Source of the DNA: Azoamicus ciliaticola
Lineage (GTDB): Bacteria; Pseudomonadota; Gammaproteobacteria; UBA6186; Azoamicaceae
Direction of reading: 5' to 3'
NCBI RefSeq assembly: GCF_902860225.1
Contig: NZ_LR794158.1
Span: 186,001 to 250,000, forward strand
Length of the DNA: 64,000 bases
Part shown: positions 26,113 through 36,545 of the stretch, one piece after another
How positions within the stretch are numbered: the first letter of the stretch is position 1
How the letters are laid out: each line of letters starts with the position of its first letter
Notes under the pieces: model-generated
What the model saw: the letters and a program-made list of their open reading frames with translations, nothing else
Databases searched by the model: none
What the model was told of the DNA's origin: nothing
Made by a program: the position numbers and the translations under genes

Positions 26113-26796
26113 TTAAATCTTTTTACTGAAAATAATAAAATTATAAAAAGTTTCTAAATAAAATTTTATAGCATCTGTAGAATCATCATTGCCAGGTATA
26201 ACATATGTAACCAAGTCAGGATTACTATTAGTATCTACAATTCCTATCACAGGAATAGACAATCTATTAGCTTCCAATAATGCTATTGACTCATAATTAA
26301 CATCAATTATGAATAAAACATCTGGTAATTTATCCATATTTCTAATGCCCTCTAAACTTAACTTCAATTTATTTAATTTTCTATTTAAAATTAAACCTTC
26401 TTTCTTTGTAAACTTATTTTCATTATTAGAACTTAATTTAATTTCTAATTCTTTTAACTTATCTATGGAATTTTTAATAGTTTTATAATTTGTTAATAAA
26501 CCACCTAACCAACGAAAATTAACATACGGCATATTCATTTTTTCTGCATATTCTTTAATCAATTTTCTAGCTTGTTTTTTAGTGCCAACAAATAAAATAA
26601 CTCCATTATTTTTTATAACATTTCCAACAAAAACTAAAGCCTCATTCAACATTTTTAATGTTAAATCAAGATTAATTATACTAATTTTATTATTCATACA
26701 ATAAATATACTTAAACATTTTTGGAGACACAAAACGTTTTAAATGTCCAAAATGAACCTTAGAATTAAATAAATCTGATATAGGAATATTGTTCAT
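26113..26796 (-). CDS. rpsB: 30S ribosomal protein S2
   Basis: S2 lies on the back of the small subunit and is needed for S1 binding. Recognisable segments are VHFGHLKRFVSPKMFKYI near the N terminus, ILFVGTKKQARKLI, NFRWLGGLLTNYKTI and PVIGIVDTNSNPDLVTYVIPGNDDS. The ATG at 26796 is preferred because GAGGA precedes it and the alignment begins there; an open extension to 26814 adds six residues. It heads the rpsB-tsf-frr unit; its promoter must be in the 81-base divergent spacer shared with map. Confidence 0.97.
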   Translation of the reverse strand: MNNIPISDLFNSKVHFGHLKRFVSPKMFKYIYCMNNKISIINLDLTLKMLNEALVFVGNVIKNNGVILFVGTKKQARKLIKEYAEKMNMPYVNFRWLGGLLTNYKTIKNSIDKLKELEIKLSSNNENKFTKKEGLILNRKLNKLKLSLEGIRNMDKLPDVLFIIDVNYESIALLEANRLSIPVIGIVDTNSNPDLVTYVIPGNDDSTDAIKFYLETFYNFIIFSKKI

Positions 26797-26877
26797 AAAA
26801 AAATCCTCGAACAAAAAATAAAAATTTTTTTTTCATATTACTATGATACAAAAAAAAAATAAAAAAGTGAAATTAAA

Positions 26878-27648
26878 ATGAAAAATTATATTAAAAAAAA
26901 AATTGAAATAAACAAAATTAAAAATGCTTGCAATTTAGCAGCAAAAGTTTTGGAAATGATAGAAGAACACATAATAGATGGTGTAACAACAAACCACATA
27001 AATAATATTTGTCATAAATATATAACAAATGAATTAAAAGCATATCCAGCATCACTAAATTATAATGGATTTCCAAAATCTGTATGCATCTCAGTTAACG
27101 AAGAAGTGTGTCACGGAATACCAAATGAAAAAATATTGAAAAATGGTGATATTATAAACATAGATGTAACGATAATGAAAAATGGATATTATGGCGATAC
27201 AAGTAAAATGTTTACAATAGGCAATATTTCAAATGAAGCTAAAAACCTAATTAAAATAACTCAAGAATGTTTATATAATGCGGTTAAAAAAATAAAACAC
27301 AATGAAAACTTAAGCATAATAGGAAAAACAATAGAATCACATGCTGAAAAATATAATTACAAAATAATAAAAGAATATTGTGGCCATGGCATAGGAAAAA
27401 ATTTACATGAAGATCCGTATATATTACATTATAAAAATGATAAAAATAAAATAAAAATATATACCGGTATGATTTTTACTATAGAACCAATACTAACAAC
27501 AGGTGATGGGAAAACCATACTTTCTAAAGATGGATGGACCGTACTAACTCAAGATAAATCTTTATCTGCACAATGGGAACATACAATTTTAGTAACTGAA
27601 AATAGTTATGAAATATTAACATTAAGAAAAAATGAATTTTTTTATTAG
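26878..27648 (+). CDS. map: Methionine aminopeptidase, type I
   Basis: Removes the initiator methionine. The five metal ligands are all in place: Asp in NIDVTIMKNGYYGD (two Asp), His in CGHGIGKNLHEDP, and Glu in TIEPILTTG and AQWEHTILVTE. At 256 residues it is of normal length (E. coli 264). It stands divergent to rpsB, as map does in many gammaproteobacteria, and its stop codon overlaps the ribosome-binding site of greA, so the two are co-transcribed. Confidence 0.97.
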   Translation: MKNYIKKKIEINKIKNACNLAAKVLEMIEEHIIDGVTTNHINNICHKYITNELKAYPASLNYNGFPKSVCISVNEEVCHGIPNEKILKNGDIINIDVTIMKNGYYGDTSKMFTIGNISNEAKNLIKITQECLYNAVKKIKHNENLSIIGKTIESHAEKYNYKIIKEYCGHGIGKNLHEDPYILHYKNDKNKIKIYTGMIFTIEPILTTGDGKTILSKDGWTVLTQDKSLSAQWEHTILVTENSYEILTLRKNEFFY

Positions 27649-27657
27649 GAGTAACAA

Positions 27658-28134
27658 ATGGAAAAAAACCCAATAACACAAGAAGGTTTTGAAAAATTAA
27701 AACAAACATTAAATAAGTTAAAAACAATAGATAGAATAAAAATAATAAACGATATTAAAACAGCTCGTGAATATGGTGATTTAAAAGAAAATGCAGAATA
27801 CCATGCTGCTAAAGAAGCACAATATTTGTTAGAAAAAAAAATACAAGAACTTGAAAATAAAATAATAAATGCTCAAATTATAAATAGTTCAGAAATACAT
27901 CAACATAATAAGATTTATTTTGGATCAATAATTGAATTAATCAATATGCACGATGATAAAAAATATAAATATAAAATAGTTGGTGAAGATGAAGCGGATA
28001 TTAAAAATAATAAAATATCAATAAAATCACCATTAGCAAGAGCACTCTTACAAAAATCAGAAGGTAATATTATAAATCTAGAACTACCAAATGGTGTGAT
28101 AAAATATAAAATAATTGCAATAATAAATGCATAA
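27658..28134 (+). CDS. greA: Transcript cleavage factor GreA
   Basis: GreA rescues backtracked RNA polymerase by promoting cleavage of the transcript 3' end. The coiled-coil tip DLKENAEYHAAKEAQ (about residues 40-55) carries the two acidic catalytic residues (Asp, Glu), and the C-terminal FKBP-like domain has YKIVGEDEAD and SPLARALLQKSEG. At 158 residues it is complete. An AGGAG ribosome site overlaps the map stop. Confidence 0.96.
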   Translation: MEKNPITQEGFEKLKQTLNKLKTIDRIKIINDIKTAREYGDLKENAEYHAAKEAQYLLEKKIQELENKIINAQIINSSEIHQHNKIYFGSIIELINMHDDKKYKYKIVGEDEADIKNNKISIKSPLARALLQKSEGNIINLELPNGVIKYKIIAIINA

Positions 28135-28202
28135 ATAAAATAATTTTATTAAAATTTTTAAATATGATAAAATTCAGAACCAAATAAACAAAGGAGAATA
28201 TT

Positions 28203-30029
28203 TTGAATAAAACAATAAAAAATATAATACTTTGGGTAGTAATTGGAGTTGTACTTATATTTGTATTTAGTAATTTTGGACAAAATAACACCAATCAAAA
28301 AAAAATAACATATTCACAATTCATAGAAAAAATACAAAATGGTGAAATAAAACAAATAATGATTGACAAGCAATTAATAGACGGTATAAGTAAAAATGAT
28401 GAATACTTTTCAACATATGCTCCAACAATGCTAGATCAATATACTATAGATGAAGAATGGATAAACAAATATAACATAAATATAAAAAGCAAACAACCAG
28501 AACAACAAAGCGTTCTTTTACACATATTTATAAGTTGGTTTCCAATAATAATATTTATAGCTATTTGGATATTCTTTATGCGACAATTACAAGGTGGTGG
28601 AAAAGGAGCTATGTCTTTTGGGAAAAGCAAAGCAAGATTAATAAGTGACGAAAAAATTAAAATAACATTTAAAGATGTTGCTGGCGTAGATGAAGCAAAA
28701 GAAGAGACGTATGAGTTAATAGAATTTTTGAAAAATCCATCTAAATTTTACAATTTAGGCGGAAAAATACCAAAAGGTATTTTATTAATAGGACCTCCTG
28801 GAACAGGAAAAACATTACTAGCGAAAGCCATAGCTGGTGAAGCAAAAGTACCATTTTTCACAATATCTGGATCAGATTTCGTTGAAATGTTTGTAGGCGT
28901 AGGAGCATCAAGAGTAAGAGATATGTTTGAACAAGCAAAAAAACATTCACCATGTATAATTTTCATAGATGAGATAGATGCTGTAGGCAGGCATAGAGGT
29001 GCTGGCTTAGGTGGAGGCCATGACGAAAGAGAACAAACTTTAAATCAATTGCTAGTAGAAATGGATGGCTTTTCAGACAATACTGGTATAATAATAATAG
29101 CTGCAACAAATAGACCAGATGTATTAGATCCAGCTTTACTAAGACCAGGAAGATTCGATAGACAAATATCTGTAAACTTACCAGATTTGAAAGGACGAAT
29201 AGACATACTTAAAGTACATATAAGAAAAGTTCCAATAGATAAAGATGTTAACATAGAACTAATAGCACGCGGCACTCCAGGGTTTTCAGGAGCTGATTTA
29301 GCAAATTTAATAAATGAATCAACATTATACACAGCTAAAATAAATAAAACTTTGGTAAATATGGAAGCACTAGAAAAAGCAAAAGACAAACTCTTAATGG
29401 GTGTAGAAAAGAAATCACTAATGATAACAGAAGAAGAAAAAAAATTAATAGCTTATCATGAAGCTGGCCACACTATAGTAGGTCTTTTAAGCCCAGAACA
29501 TGATCCAGTTTACAAAGTAACAATAATACCAAGAACAATGGCTTTAGGAGTAACTATTTTTTTACCAAAAAATGATAAATATTTGCATAATAAAACACAA
29601 TTAGAAAGTCAAGTAACAAGCTTATTTGGTGGTAGAGTAGCTGAAGAACTGATATATGGAAAAGAAAAAATAACAACTGGGGCAGCAAATGATATAAAAC
29701 ACGCCACAGATATTTCAAGAAAAATGGTAGTAAAATGGGGATTATCTGAAAAAATAGGGCCTATAAATTTATTTGAAAATGATGAAGAAGTGTTTTTAGG
29801 TCATCAAATAACGCGTCATAAAAATATATCAGAAGAAACTGTTAAACTTATAGACAAAGAAATAAAAAATATAATAACATTAGCTTATTTTAGAGCAACA
29901 AAAATATTGACAGACAATATAGATAAATTGCATATAATGGCTGATGCATTAATAAAATATGAAACAATTAATGTAAATCAAATATTAGATATTATGAGTG
30001 GAAAAGATTTAACAGAAAAAAATGATTAA
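28203..30029 (+). CDS. ftsH: ATP-dependent zinc metalloprotease FtsH (TTG start)
   Basis: FtsH degrades unassembled membrane proteins and regulatory proteins. Two N-terminal spans (residues 5-23 and 103-121) flank a periplasmic domain; then come Walker [11 protein letters not shown], Walker [11 protein letters not shown], the second region of homology ending RPGRFD, and zinc site HEAGH. At 608 residues it is nearly full length (E. coli 644). The start is TTG at 28203, supported by AGGAG at 28192-28196 and by alignment of the first residues with E. coli FtsH. A TATGAT at 28163 may be the -10 element. rlmE and yhbY upstream and folP and glmM downstream are missing. Confidence 0.97.
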   Translation: MNKTIKNIILWVVIGVVLIFVFSNFGQNNTNQKKITYSQFIEKIQNGEIKQIMIDKQLIDGISKNDEYFSTYAPTMLDQYTIDEEWINKYNINIKSKQPEQQSVLLHIFISWFPIIIFIAIWIFFMRQLQGGGKGAMSFGKSKARLISDEKIKITFKDVAGVDEAKEETYELIEFLKNPSKFYNLGGKIPKGILLIGPPGTGKTLLAKAIAGEAKVPFFTISGSDFVEMFVGVGASRVRDMFEQAKKHSPCIIFIDEIDAVGRHRGAGLGGGHDEREQTLNQLLVEMDGFSDNTGIIIIAATNRPDVLDPALLRPGRFDRQISVNLPDLKGRIDILKVHIRKVPIDKDVNIELIARGTPGFSGADLANLINESTLYTAKINKTLVNMEALEKAKDKLLMGVEKKSLMITEEEKKLIAYHEAGHTIVGLLSPEHDPVYKVTIIPRTMALGVTIFLPKNDKYLHNKTQLESQVTSLFGGRVAEELIYGKEKITTGAANDIKHATDISRKMVVKWGLSEKIGPINLFENDEEVFLGHQITRHKNISEETVKLIDKEIKNIITLAYFRATKILTDNIDKLHIMADALIKYETINVNQILDIMSGKDLTEKND

Positions 30030-30047
30030 TAAAGATATGAGAAAGAT

Positions 30048-30317
30048 ATGCTTAATTTTTTATTAACTTTTCATATAATTTTGGCCGGATTATTAATTAC
30101 ATTTATATTAATTAACAAAGGGAAAGGTTCTGAAATTGGAGCAACATTTAATAATAATATAGATTTTATGAGCTCTAAAGAATCAAATTCATTAATAAAA
30201 AAAATAATAATAATACTTACTATATTATTGTTATTATCAATAATTTTTATAAACATAACTAATAATAAGCAAAAAAATAATCAAGAAAAAGAAATAGTTA
30301 AAATAATAGAAAAATAA
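30048..30317 (+). CDS. secG: Protein-export subunit SecG
   Basis: The 89-residue protein has two membrane spans (residues 3-22 and 52-70) joined by the family loop INKGKGSEIGATFNNN, which corresponds to the QxGKGA-x-x-GA-x-F motif of SecG. It raises the efficiency of SecA-driven translocation. The ftsH-secG-tRNA-Leu(GAG) order matches the ancestral ftsH-folP-glmM-secG-leuU cluster with the two middle genes deleted. Confidence 0.93.
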   Translation: MLNFLLTFHIILAGLLITFILINKGKGSEIGATFNNNIDFMSSKESNSLIKKIIIILTILLLLSIIFINITNNKQKNNQEKEIVKIIEK

Positions 30318-30321
30318 AAAA

Positions 30322-30403
30322 GCCGGTGTGGTGAAATTGGTAGACACGCTGTCTTGAGGTGGCAGTGGCTAATGCCGTGCCGGTTCAAATCCGGCCACCG
30401 GTA
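30322..30403 (+). tRNA. tRNA-Leu (anticodon GAG)
   Basis: Acceptor GCCGGTG pairs with CACCGGT (G-U at the first pair), the anticodon loop is TTGAGGT with GAG at 34-36, there is a long class II variable arm (TGGCTAATGCCGT), and the T loop is TTCAAAT. The discriminator is A and no CCA is encoded. 82 nt. Position right after secG is the ancestral place of leuU. Confidence 0.96.
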
Positions 30404-30411
30404 AACAAAAA

Positions 30412-32907
30412 ATGAAAACAGATGAAATTAAAAAAAATTTTATAAATTTTTTTAAAAAACATGAATATAAAGAATTAAACCCATCGCCACTTGTAATAGA
30501 AAATGACAAATCATTACTTTTCACAAATTCTGGTATGGTACAATTCAAAAATATATTTTTGGGCTTAGAAAAATATTTATATCCGAGAATAACAACAATA
30601 CAACCATGTGTAAGATTAGGTGGAAAACACAACGATTTAGACAATATAGGTAAAACTCCACATCATAATACATCATTTGAAATGCTAGGAAATTTTGGAT
30701 TTGAGCATGTATCAAAAGAAGAAGCAATAAATTTGGCATTTAACTTTTTAACACATACTCTTGAACTAAATAAAGATAAAATATTTATAACAATAAATAA
30801 AAATGATGATGATGTTTTAAATATCTGGTTAAATCAAGTTAAAAAAGATAAAATCATACTAGGTGATAACGATACAAATTTTTGGCAAATGGCTGAAAAT
30901 GGTCCTTGCGGATTTTGTAGTGAAATATTTTATAACATAAATGAAAGTAACGAAAACAAAAATCTATTAGAAATATGGAATTTAGTTTTTATAAATTTTA
31001 ACAAAGAAAATGGAAAATTAAATAAATTAAATACACTAAACATAGATACCGGAATGGGACTAGAACGAATAGCTTCAATAAAACAAAATGTTTTTGACAG
31101 CTTCAAAACTGATATTTATTCAGAAAAAATAAAAAACATAATAGATCTATTTAAAATAAATATAAAAGAAGATAACCCAAATATACGCATTATAACAGAT
31201 CACATAAAAACATCAATAATGTTAATAAATGAAAACGTAATGCCATCAAATGATGGAAGAGGATATATACTTAAAAAACTATTACGTAGATCAATAATTA
31301 AAAAACAAGAATTAAAAATAAAAACAAGTTTATCTACTTTAGTCGATATTTTTTTAAATAAAAATGAAAAAATAGATAATACAAATATTAAAAAAAATAT
31401 AATAAGAAATGAAGAAATAAAATTTGAGAATACAATAAAAAATGGAAAAAAATTCATTAAAAAAATAACACAAAAAGAAAAAAATATATCAGGAAAAACA
31501 TTATTCACGTTATATGATACATATGGTATACCTATAGATATAATAGAAAATTTTACTAAAGAGTCAAATATAAAACTTGAAATAAACGATTTTAAAAAAG
31601 AACTTGAAAATAACATTTTAAAAAATAAGTTAAAATCGAAAAAACAAATTGACGATATTTCTTATATAAAAAATATAACACCAACAAAATTTTTAGGATA
31701 TGATAAAAACAACATAGAAACTAAAATACTGAAAATTATAATTGATAAAAACGAAGAAAAAGAAATAAATATAAATAAAAAAGGCATTTTAATAACCCAA
31801 GAGACAACTTTTTTTTCTGAAAAAGGCGGACAAATAGGTGATACTGGTACAATAACAGCTTCAGAAAAAACATTTGAAGTAACAGATACAAAAGAAATAA
31901 ATAATATATACTTACACTATGGCATAATGAAAAATGGATCATTTAAAACAGGGGATTCTGTAATAACAAATATAAATGAAGATAAACGACATTTAATTGC
32001 TAACAATCATTCTGCAACACATTTACTTCATTCAGCGTTAAAAAAAATACTAGGTGCACATGTCAAACAAGCAGGGTCTTTGATTAATGAACATTATTTA
32101 CGATTTGATTTTATACATTTTAAAACTCTATCTATAGAAGAAAAAAATAAAATAGAAAATACAATAAATAATCACATACAAAAAAATTTACAAGTGAAAA
32201 TAAAATTAGATTCATTAAGCAAAGAAAAAAATAAATTCAACAAAATAAAAGACAGAAAAATAATTATAGGCGAAGATACATCAGAAGAATTATGTGCTGG
32301 CACACATGTAAAAAGCACAGCAGAAATAGGTTTGTTTAAAATAATAAAAGAATTTGGAATAGGTAGTAATACAAGAAGAATTGAAGCAATAACAAATTAC
32401 ACAATAATAAAATTACTAGAAGAAAATGAAAATATAATAGAAAAATTAAATATTATGTTAAAAACAAAAAAAGAATCGCTAATAGAAAAAATAGAAAAAA
32501 TAATAAAAAATAATAAAGATATAGAAAAAGAAAATCAAAAATTAATATTAGAAAATGCTAAAATCCAACTTGAAAAAAATCAAATTACTATAAATAATAA
32601 TATTAAAATAATACCATTTTATATAAATTCAAATGATATACAACAATTGAATAATTTAATATCAGATCTTAAAAAAAGCATAATAATTAACTTATTTAAA
32701 TATAAAGAAAAAAATATTATAAAAATTATTTTAACAAAAGATTTAGAATGCCTTAATGCAGTAGACATATTAAATGAAATTAAGAAGAATGTTCATTGCG
32801 AAGGAAATGGAAATAAAAAAATAGCAAATGGAATAATATTAAATAAAATTAACAACAATGAAATAATAAGCTACGTACAGCTATATTTACAAAAACACAC
32901 AAAATAA
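30412..32907 (+). CDS. alaS: Alanyl-tRNA synthetase
   Basis: The class II catalytic core is at the N terminus ([40 protein letters not shown]); the editing domain follows with HSATHLLH and the zinc-type CAGTHV, and a shortened C-terminal part. The total of 831 residues compares with 876 in E. coli. It begins eight bases after tRNA-Leu and is followed by csrA after 13 bases; in pseudomonads the order is alaS-lysC-csrA, so lysC has probably been lost here. Confidence 0.96.
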   Translation: MKTDEIKKNFINFFKKHEYKELNPSPLVIENDKSLLFTNSGMVQFKNIFLGLEKYLYPRITTIQPCVRLGGKHNDLDNIGKTPHHNTSFEMLGNFGFEHVSKEEAINLAFNFLTHTLELNKDKIFITINKNDDDVLNIWLNQVKKDKIILGDNDTNFWQMAENGPCGFCSEIFYNINESNENKNLLEIWNLVFINFNKENGKLNKLNTLNIDTGMGLERIASIKQNVFDSFKTDIYSEKIKNIIDLFKINIKEDNPNIRIITDHIKTSIMLINENVMPSNDGRGYILKKLLRRSIIKKQELKIKTSLSTLVDIFLNKNEKIDNTNIKKNIIRNEEIKFENTIKNGKKFIKKITQKEKNISGKTLFTLYDTYGIPIDIIENFTKESNIKLEINDFKKELENNILKNKLKSKKQIDDISYIKNITPTKFLGYDKNNIETKILKIIIDKNEEKEININKKGILITQETTFFSEKGGQIGDTGTITASEKTFEVTDTKEINNIYLHYGIMKNGSFKTGDSVITNINEDKRHLIANNHSATHLLHSALKKILGAHVKQAGSLINEHYLRFDFIHFKTLSIEEKNKIENTINNHIQKNLQVKIKLDSLSKEKNKFNKIKDRKIIIGEDTSEELCAGTHVKSTAEIGLFKIIKEFGIGSNTRRIEAITNYTIIKLLEENENIIEKLNIMLKTKKESLIEKIEKIIKNNKDIEKENQKLILENAKIQLEKNQITINNNIKIIPFYINSNDIQQLNNLISDLKKSIIINLFKYKEKNIIKIILTKDLECLNAVDILNEIKKNVHCEGNGNKKIANGIILNKINNNEIISYVQLYLQKHTK

Positions 32908-32920
32908 AAGTGAGGATAAT

Positions 32921-33112
32921 ATGTTAATATTAACAAGAAAAATAGGAGAATCGTTAATGATATATGATAATATAACTGTAACTGTACTAGGTGTAAAAGG
33001 TACACAAGTAAGAATAGGTGTTGATGCTCCAAGAAATGTAATTGTGCATAGAGAAGAAATTTTTAAAAAGTTAAAAATAGAACAAGAAAAAAAAATAGCA
33101 ATGCAAATATAA
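32921..33112 (+). CDS. csrA: Carbon storage regulator CsrA
   Basis: The 63-residue RNA-binding protein has the complete CsrA strand order: [18 protein letters not shown], then [18 protein letters not shown] and the helix VHREEIFKK. Leu4 and Arg44-type RNA contacts are in place. CsrA dimers bind GGA-containing loops in mRNA leaders and change translation or stability. A clear GTGAGGATA ribosome site precedes the ATG. It keeps the gammaproteobacterial alaS-csrA linkage. Keeping a global post-transcriptional regulator in so small a genome is unusual. Confidence 0.97.
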   Translation: MLILTRKIGESLMIYDNITVTVLGVKGTQVRIGVDAPRNVIVHREEIFKKLKIEQEKKIAMQI

Positions 33113-33124
33113 AATAACACACAA

Positions 33125-33147
33125 CTGGAAATAAATCATATTTCCAG
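33125..33147. terminator. Stem-loop between convergent csrA and dnaE
   Basis: CTGGAAATA (33125-33133) and TATTTCCAG (33139-33147) pair perfectly around a five-base loop. It fills the 39-base gap between the csrA and dnaE stops, so it probably acts as a two-way transcription end. The T-rich stretch expected of a strict intrinsic terminator is weak on the dnaE side (TTGTGTGTTATTTT) and absent on the csrA side. Confidence 0.6.
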
Positions 33148-33151
33148 AAAA

Positions 33152-36100
33152 CTAAAATTTATATGTAATTTTAATATCTAAAATTTCTTTATTTTTTTTT
33201 AATTCCAAAATTAAATCATCATGTGGAGATACGCCCATATAAATAAAAGATTTAATTAAAATCCACTTACCATAGTTAAAATATAATAATCGTATCTTAG
33301 CTATACTATTACCAGATTTATTCGAAACAACATGAAAAAATCTTTTTATAAAATTATCGGATAAAAAACAAGATGACAAATATATATCAAAAAATTCTGA
33401 AAAAATAATTTTAAAGAAATAAAAATCTTCTACAAATAATTCATATAAACGCTTATTATAAGAATAAACGCCTATCACAATCATTTTTCCTGGTCTCAAA
33501 AGTTCTTTTTTATAAACATATTTTAAAGAAGACAATAAAATTAATTTAGTATCATATAAATTGCCAACGCAAAGTGAATAAAAACTTTTAGAACTTTGAT
33601 AAATACTTATTATAACTCCACAAAATATTTCATTATAATAAATACCACTTTTATGTGATAATTTAGATATTGAAAAAAAATCATTTATATAATAATTAAG
33701 GTAAAAATCTATTATAAAAGAACCTAAAAAATATCTATTACTAGCAAATTCAGTATTTTTATATTCAACCATATAGTAAAAATTTTTTATAAAATAATTA
33801 AAAAAATTATCTAAAATAGAGTCAAAAGAAATATAATTAGAAACATTAAAAAAAGCATACAAATCAAATAATTTATTTCCAATTAAAACTAACTTAAACC
33901 TAGACTTATTAATTTTATCAAAAATGCCAGAATAAACTAAAGCTTGCAACATTTTCTTGGTTAACAAAGTTACTTCTATTCTATATAAAAAATCAAAAAA
34001 ACTATTGAAAAATCCAAAAATACCTCTTGTAAAAATAATATCAGCTATTAATGTTTTTCCTAAACCCTTAATAAACCCAAATCCAAAAAGCATCGCATTA
34101 TCATTTAAAATTGAAAAACAATAATTACTTCTATTAACATCTGGAGGCAAAATTTTTATACCAAAATAAATACATTCATCAATATAAAAATCAACATTTT
34201 CAATATTATCCATGTCAGAAGAAAGTAAAGATGATAAAAATATAACATTAAAATTAGTTTTCAACCAAGCTCCAGTATAAGCTAAAACAGCATAACCCAC
34301 AGAATGAGCTTTATTAAATCCATAACCAGCGAATTTTTCAACCAAATAAAATATATCTTCAGCAGTATATTTATCAACACCATTTAATTCTGCACCATAG
34401 CAAAAATTTTTTAAATGAGCTAACATTTCTAAAGTTTTTTTCTTACTCATAGCTATTCTCAATAAATCTGCATCAGCTAAACTATAATTAGCAAAAATTT
34501 GAGCTATAAGCATTACTTGTTCCTGATAAACAATCATACCGTATGTTTCTCTTAATATGGGCGTTAATTTAGGGTGAATATAATCTATAACTTCATCACC
34601 CATTTTTCTTTTAGCAAAAGATAATAATAAACCAGATTGTAATGGCCCAGGCCTATACAAAGCTATTAAAGATACTATATCTGAAAAAACATATGGATGA
34701 ATCTTTTGTAAAACACTTTTTATACCATACGATTCAAATTGAAAAATACCTAAAGTATCACCACGATCTAACAAAATATAAGTACTATCATCATCGAATA
34801 CTTCGTAATCAATGCAAAAAAAATAATTATCATGCAAACTATAATAAGAACACAAAGTATCTAAAACATCAGCAAAAATAGTTAAAGTTTTCAACCCCAA
34901 AAAATCAAATTTAGTAAATCCTAAAGATTCTGAATCATCTTTATCTAATTGAGTTAAAAAATTGAATTCAAGGTCTTCATACTGCATTGGTAAATATCCC
35001 AAAAGTTCAACTGACGAAATTAATAATCCACCAGCATGTTTACCTATACCCTTAATAACACCTTCGATTTTCAAACTTAAAGCAATGACAATTTGAACAT
35101 CGTTACTAGCATCATATTCATATTTTAAAAACGGGTTATGAATAAGTTCATGTTTAAGTGAAACACCAAATCCACTTGATAAAGTTTTAATAACTTTATC
35201 AATAAAACTATAAGAATAACCTAAAATTCTGCCAACATCTCTTATAACAGATTTTACAGTCATACAACCAAAAGTAACAATTTGAGCAACATTTTTTATA
35301 CCATAAAATTCAAAAATATAATCCATCACTAGATCTCTTCCTTCAATGCAAAAATCTACATCAAAATCAGGACTAGAAATACGATCTTTATTTAAAAAAC
35401 GCTCAAACAACAAATCATTTCTAACTGGATCTATACCAGTTATATACAATAAATAAGCAACCAAAGACCCAACTCCGGATCCTCTGCCAGGCCCAACAAA
35501 AATATCATTATCTTTTGCCCAACAGATAAATTCATGCGTAACTAAAAAATAATTTGAAAAACCAATATTTACTATAACATTTAATTCAACTTTTAGCCTA
35601 CTAATATAAATTTCAAAATCAACATAACTAAAAAAATAATAATCAAAAATTAATTTATTAAATGTATACAAAGATATATACTTTTCCAAAGATAATCCAG
35701 TTCTATTTTTATATTTAGGAGAATAATCATACCCAAACTTTAAAAAAAAATTACATCTCTTAACTAATTCACTAACATTTGTTATAACATTAGGAATATC
35801 AAAAAAAAGATCTTTCATTTCTTTATCTGATTTAAAATACTTATTATCTAAAGATTTATCATATGAATCTGTTAGTCTAGTAACAACATCATCAAACATA
35901 GCTATTTTAGATCTATAAGATAATAATTCATTTTTCCTAAGATAAGCAACTTCATTCGTAGCAATAAATATAATCTTTTTATTTAAAGAGAAATCCATAA
36001 CTCTTTCAAAAAAAAGATTTTCTCCAAAAAATCCCATTCTTGTAATAGATAAATAAAATCTATCTTTAAAAACTGTACTCCAAAATTTGTAAAAATACTC

Positions 36101-36541
36101 AGCTTGAACAAAATCATTATTTAATAAAGCTTTACCTATATCACTATCTACAGATATTCCTATAGCAATTAAATCATCTGACAGACTAGAAATACATCTA
36201 TACTTAACAATTGGAACGCCATTAACATCTTTATCTAAATAAGATTTGGCTAAAATAGAAACTAAATTTCTATAACCTTTATAATTTTTACATAATAAAA
36301 CAGCTTTACCATAACTATATTTTTCAGATTCTAAAAAAATTTCACATCCAATAATAGGTTTGATGCCAAAATCTAAACACTTATTATAAAAAAATAAAAA
36401 AGAATAAAGATTAAAACGTTCTGTAAGCGCAGCAACAGAATAATTATGTGCATAACAAGTTCTCACATAATCTCCAACATTAAAAAAACCTGAATCAAAA
36501 GAATACTCACTATGAACATGCAAGTGAACGAATCTATTCAT
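33152..36541 (-). CDS. dnaE: DNA polymerase III alpha subunit
   Basis: The replicative polymerase, 1129 residues (E. coli 1160). The N-terminal PHP domain begins RFVHLHVHSEYSFDSG; the catalytic palm has PDFDVDF, whose aspartates bind the metal ions, after GPGRGSGVGSLVAYLL; then the finger segment FNKAHSVGYAVLAYTGAWLK. The C-terminal third (OB fold and tau-binding part) is poorly conserved and full of Phe/Tyr. It overlaps nothing and ends at a shared hairpin with csrA; zapE and mutS lie upstream on the same strand with four-base gaps. Confidence 0.96.
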   Translation of the reverse strand: MNRFVHLHVHSEYSFDSGFFNVGDYVRTCYAHNYSVAALTERFNLYSFLFFYNKCLDFGIKPIIGCEIFLESEKYSYGKAVLLCKNYKGYRNLVSILAKSYLDKDVNGVPIVKYRCISSLSDDLIAIGISVDSDIGKALLNNDFVQAEYFYKFWSTVFKDRFYLSITRMGFFGENLFFERVMDFSLNKKIIFIATNEVAYLRKNELLSYRSKIAMFDDVVTRLTDSYDKSLDNKYFKSDKEMKDLFFDIPNVITNVSELVKRCNFFLKFGYDYSPKYKNRTGLSLEKYISLYTFNKLIFDYYFFSYVDFEIYISRLKVELNVIVNIGFSNYFLVTHEFICWAKDNDIFVGPGRGSGVGSLVAYLLYITGIDPVRNDLLFERFLNKDRISSPDFDVDFCIEGRDLVMDYIFEFYGIKNVAQIVTFGCMTVKSVIRDVGRILGYSYSFIDKVIKTLSSGFGVSLKHELIHNPFLKYEYDASNDVQIVIALSLKIEGVIKGIGKHAGGLLISSVELLGYLPMQYEDLEFNFLTQLDKDDSESLGFTKFDFLGLKTLTIFADVLDTLCSYYSLHDNYFFCIDYEVFDDDSTYILLDRGDTLGIFQFESYGIKSVLQKIHPYVFSDIVSLIALYRPGPLQSGLLLSFAKRKMGDEVIDYIHPKLTPILRETYGMIVYQEQVMLIAQIFANYSLADADLLRIAMSKKKTLEMLAHLKNFCYGAELNGVDKYTAEDIFYLVEKFAGYGFNKAHSVGYAVLAYTGAWLKTNFNVIFLSSLLSSDMDNIENVDFYIDECIYFGIKILPPDVNRSNYCFSILNDNAMLFGFGFIKGLGKTLIADIIFTRGIFGFFNSFFDFLYRIEVTLLTKKMLQALVYSGIFDKINKSRFKLVLIGNKLFDLYAFFNVSNYISFDSILDNFFNYFIKNFYYMVEYKNTEFASNRYFLGSFIIDFYLNYYINDFFSISKLSHKSGIYYNEIFCGVIISIYQSSKSFYSLCVGNLYDTKLILLSSLKYVYKKELLRPGKMIVIGVYSYNKRLYELFVEDFYFFKIIFSEFFDIYLSSCFLSDNFIKRFFHVVSNKSGNSIAKIRLLYFNYGKWILIKSFIYMGVSPHDDLILELKKNKEILDIKITYKF

Positions 36542-36545
36542 TATA

